64,000 nt of DNA from Alligator mississippiensis (taxonomy: Eukaryota > Chordata > Crocodylia > Alligatoridae), in assembly GCF_030867095.1 (NCBI RefSeq), contig NC_081824.1:170074933-170138932 (forward strand), read 5' to 3'. Shown in pieces: positions 63,805 to 64,000 of the stretch (positions are counted from its first letter, which is position 1; each line of letters begins with the position of its first letter). The notes beneath the pieces are model-generated. The model was given only the letters and a program-made list of their open reading frames with translations. It ran no database searches and was not told the DNA's origin. The translations under genes and the position numbers were made by a program.

Positions 63805-64000
63805 GAGGTGCATCTACACATGCATATTGATGCAATGCAACAAACTCTGGTGCATATCACAATGGAGTTTATTGCTCCTGAATGCTGCATTTATATGTGC
63901 GCCCACGACCGTAACACATTGATCTGGGTCAGAGCAGCCACAGCTGGCAGGAAGTCCAGGGGGTCAGCCTGCCAGCCCAGGTCTGCTCTGACTTGGCTGA
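63805..64000. mobile_element. Start of an ATCTACAC-type MITE, cut by the window edge
   Basis: Begins aggtgcatctacacatgcat, continues atgcaacaaactctggtgca and then ggagtttattgctcctgaat, the same opening layout as the palindromic MITE at 53530 (acacgcaaatgatcc, aggagcagtttattc). The far end is outside the window. Confidence 0.5.

Noticed and set aside
1-64000. Bacterial-style operons, toxin systems or phage genes
   Set aside because: LINEs, SINEs, microsatellites and low coding density show that this is vertebrate nuclear DNA. No prokaryotic gene structure is present.

Overview
The window looks like non-coding nuclear DNA of an amniote, most likely a crocodilian. Four things point there: CR1 LINEs whose 3' ends match the sauropsid type (plus-strand reading near 11440 and 52350: atcatagggctggaagggacc), tRNA-derived SINEs of MIR/CORE type, many short hAT-like elements with CAGGGG-type ends, and ATCTACAC-type MITEs of a sort I associate with alligator-like genomes. 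The species assignment is inference. No host protein-coding exon, rRNA or tRNA gene could be supported. The many short open frames are the chance and repeat-derived frames expected in 64 kb of vertebrate DNA. The window is best read as an intergenic or intronic stretch. || Layout: 1-7.9 kb is mostly unique sequence with microsatellites, one ATCTACA-type hairpin MITE (3928-4182) and pieces of a reptilian repeat. 7.97-14.3 kb is repeat-dense, with four hAT-like elements and two CR1 pieces on opposite strands; the minus-strand CR1 piece (11435-12350) still has a long open reverse-transcriptase C-terminus. 14.7-15.1 kb has a promoter-like CRE plus TATA/MEF2 arrangement. 15.7-16.0 kb carries the tail of a second, non-CR1 LINE. 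18.2-27.5 kb has hAT elements, a MIR-like SINE and a pair of 250-bp inverted repeats about 1.1 kb apart. 27.5-33.1 kb is mixed unique and SINE-rich DNA. 33.1-34.0 kb is an 874-bp fold-back hAT element. 34-38.5 kb is mostly unique. 38.6-41.5 kb is a cluster: a long-TIR element with an internal minisatellite, a hAT copy and an LTR-like relic. 41.7-51.6 kb is mostly unique, with the best candidates for conserved non-coding elements. 51.6-56.3 kb is again repeat-dense: a hAT inside a hAT, a CR1, a 0.5-kb palindrome and an approximately 100-bp tandem array. 56.3-64 kb is SINE-scattered unique DNA ending in the start of another MITE. || Nothing here forms an operon-like or protein system. The two biological layers I can support are (a) a graveyard of non-autonomous DNA transposons, several with readable 8-bp target-site duplications and large internal palindromes, and (b) several A/T-rich, homeobox-site-rich unique blocks that look like distal regulatory DNA. 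I could run no alignment, so conservation and family names are judgements from reading.
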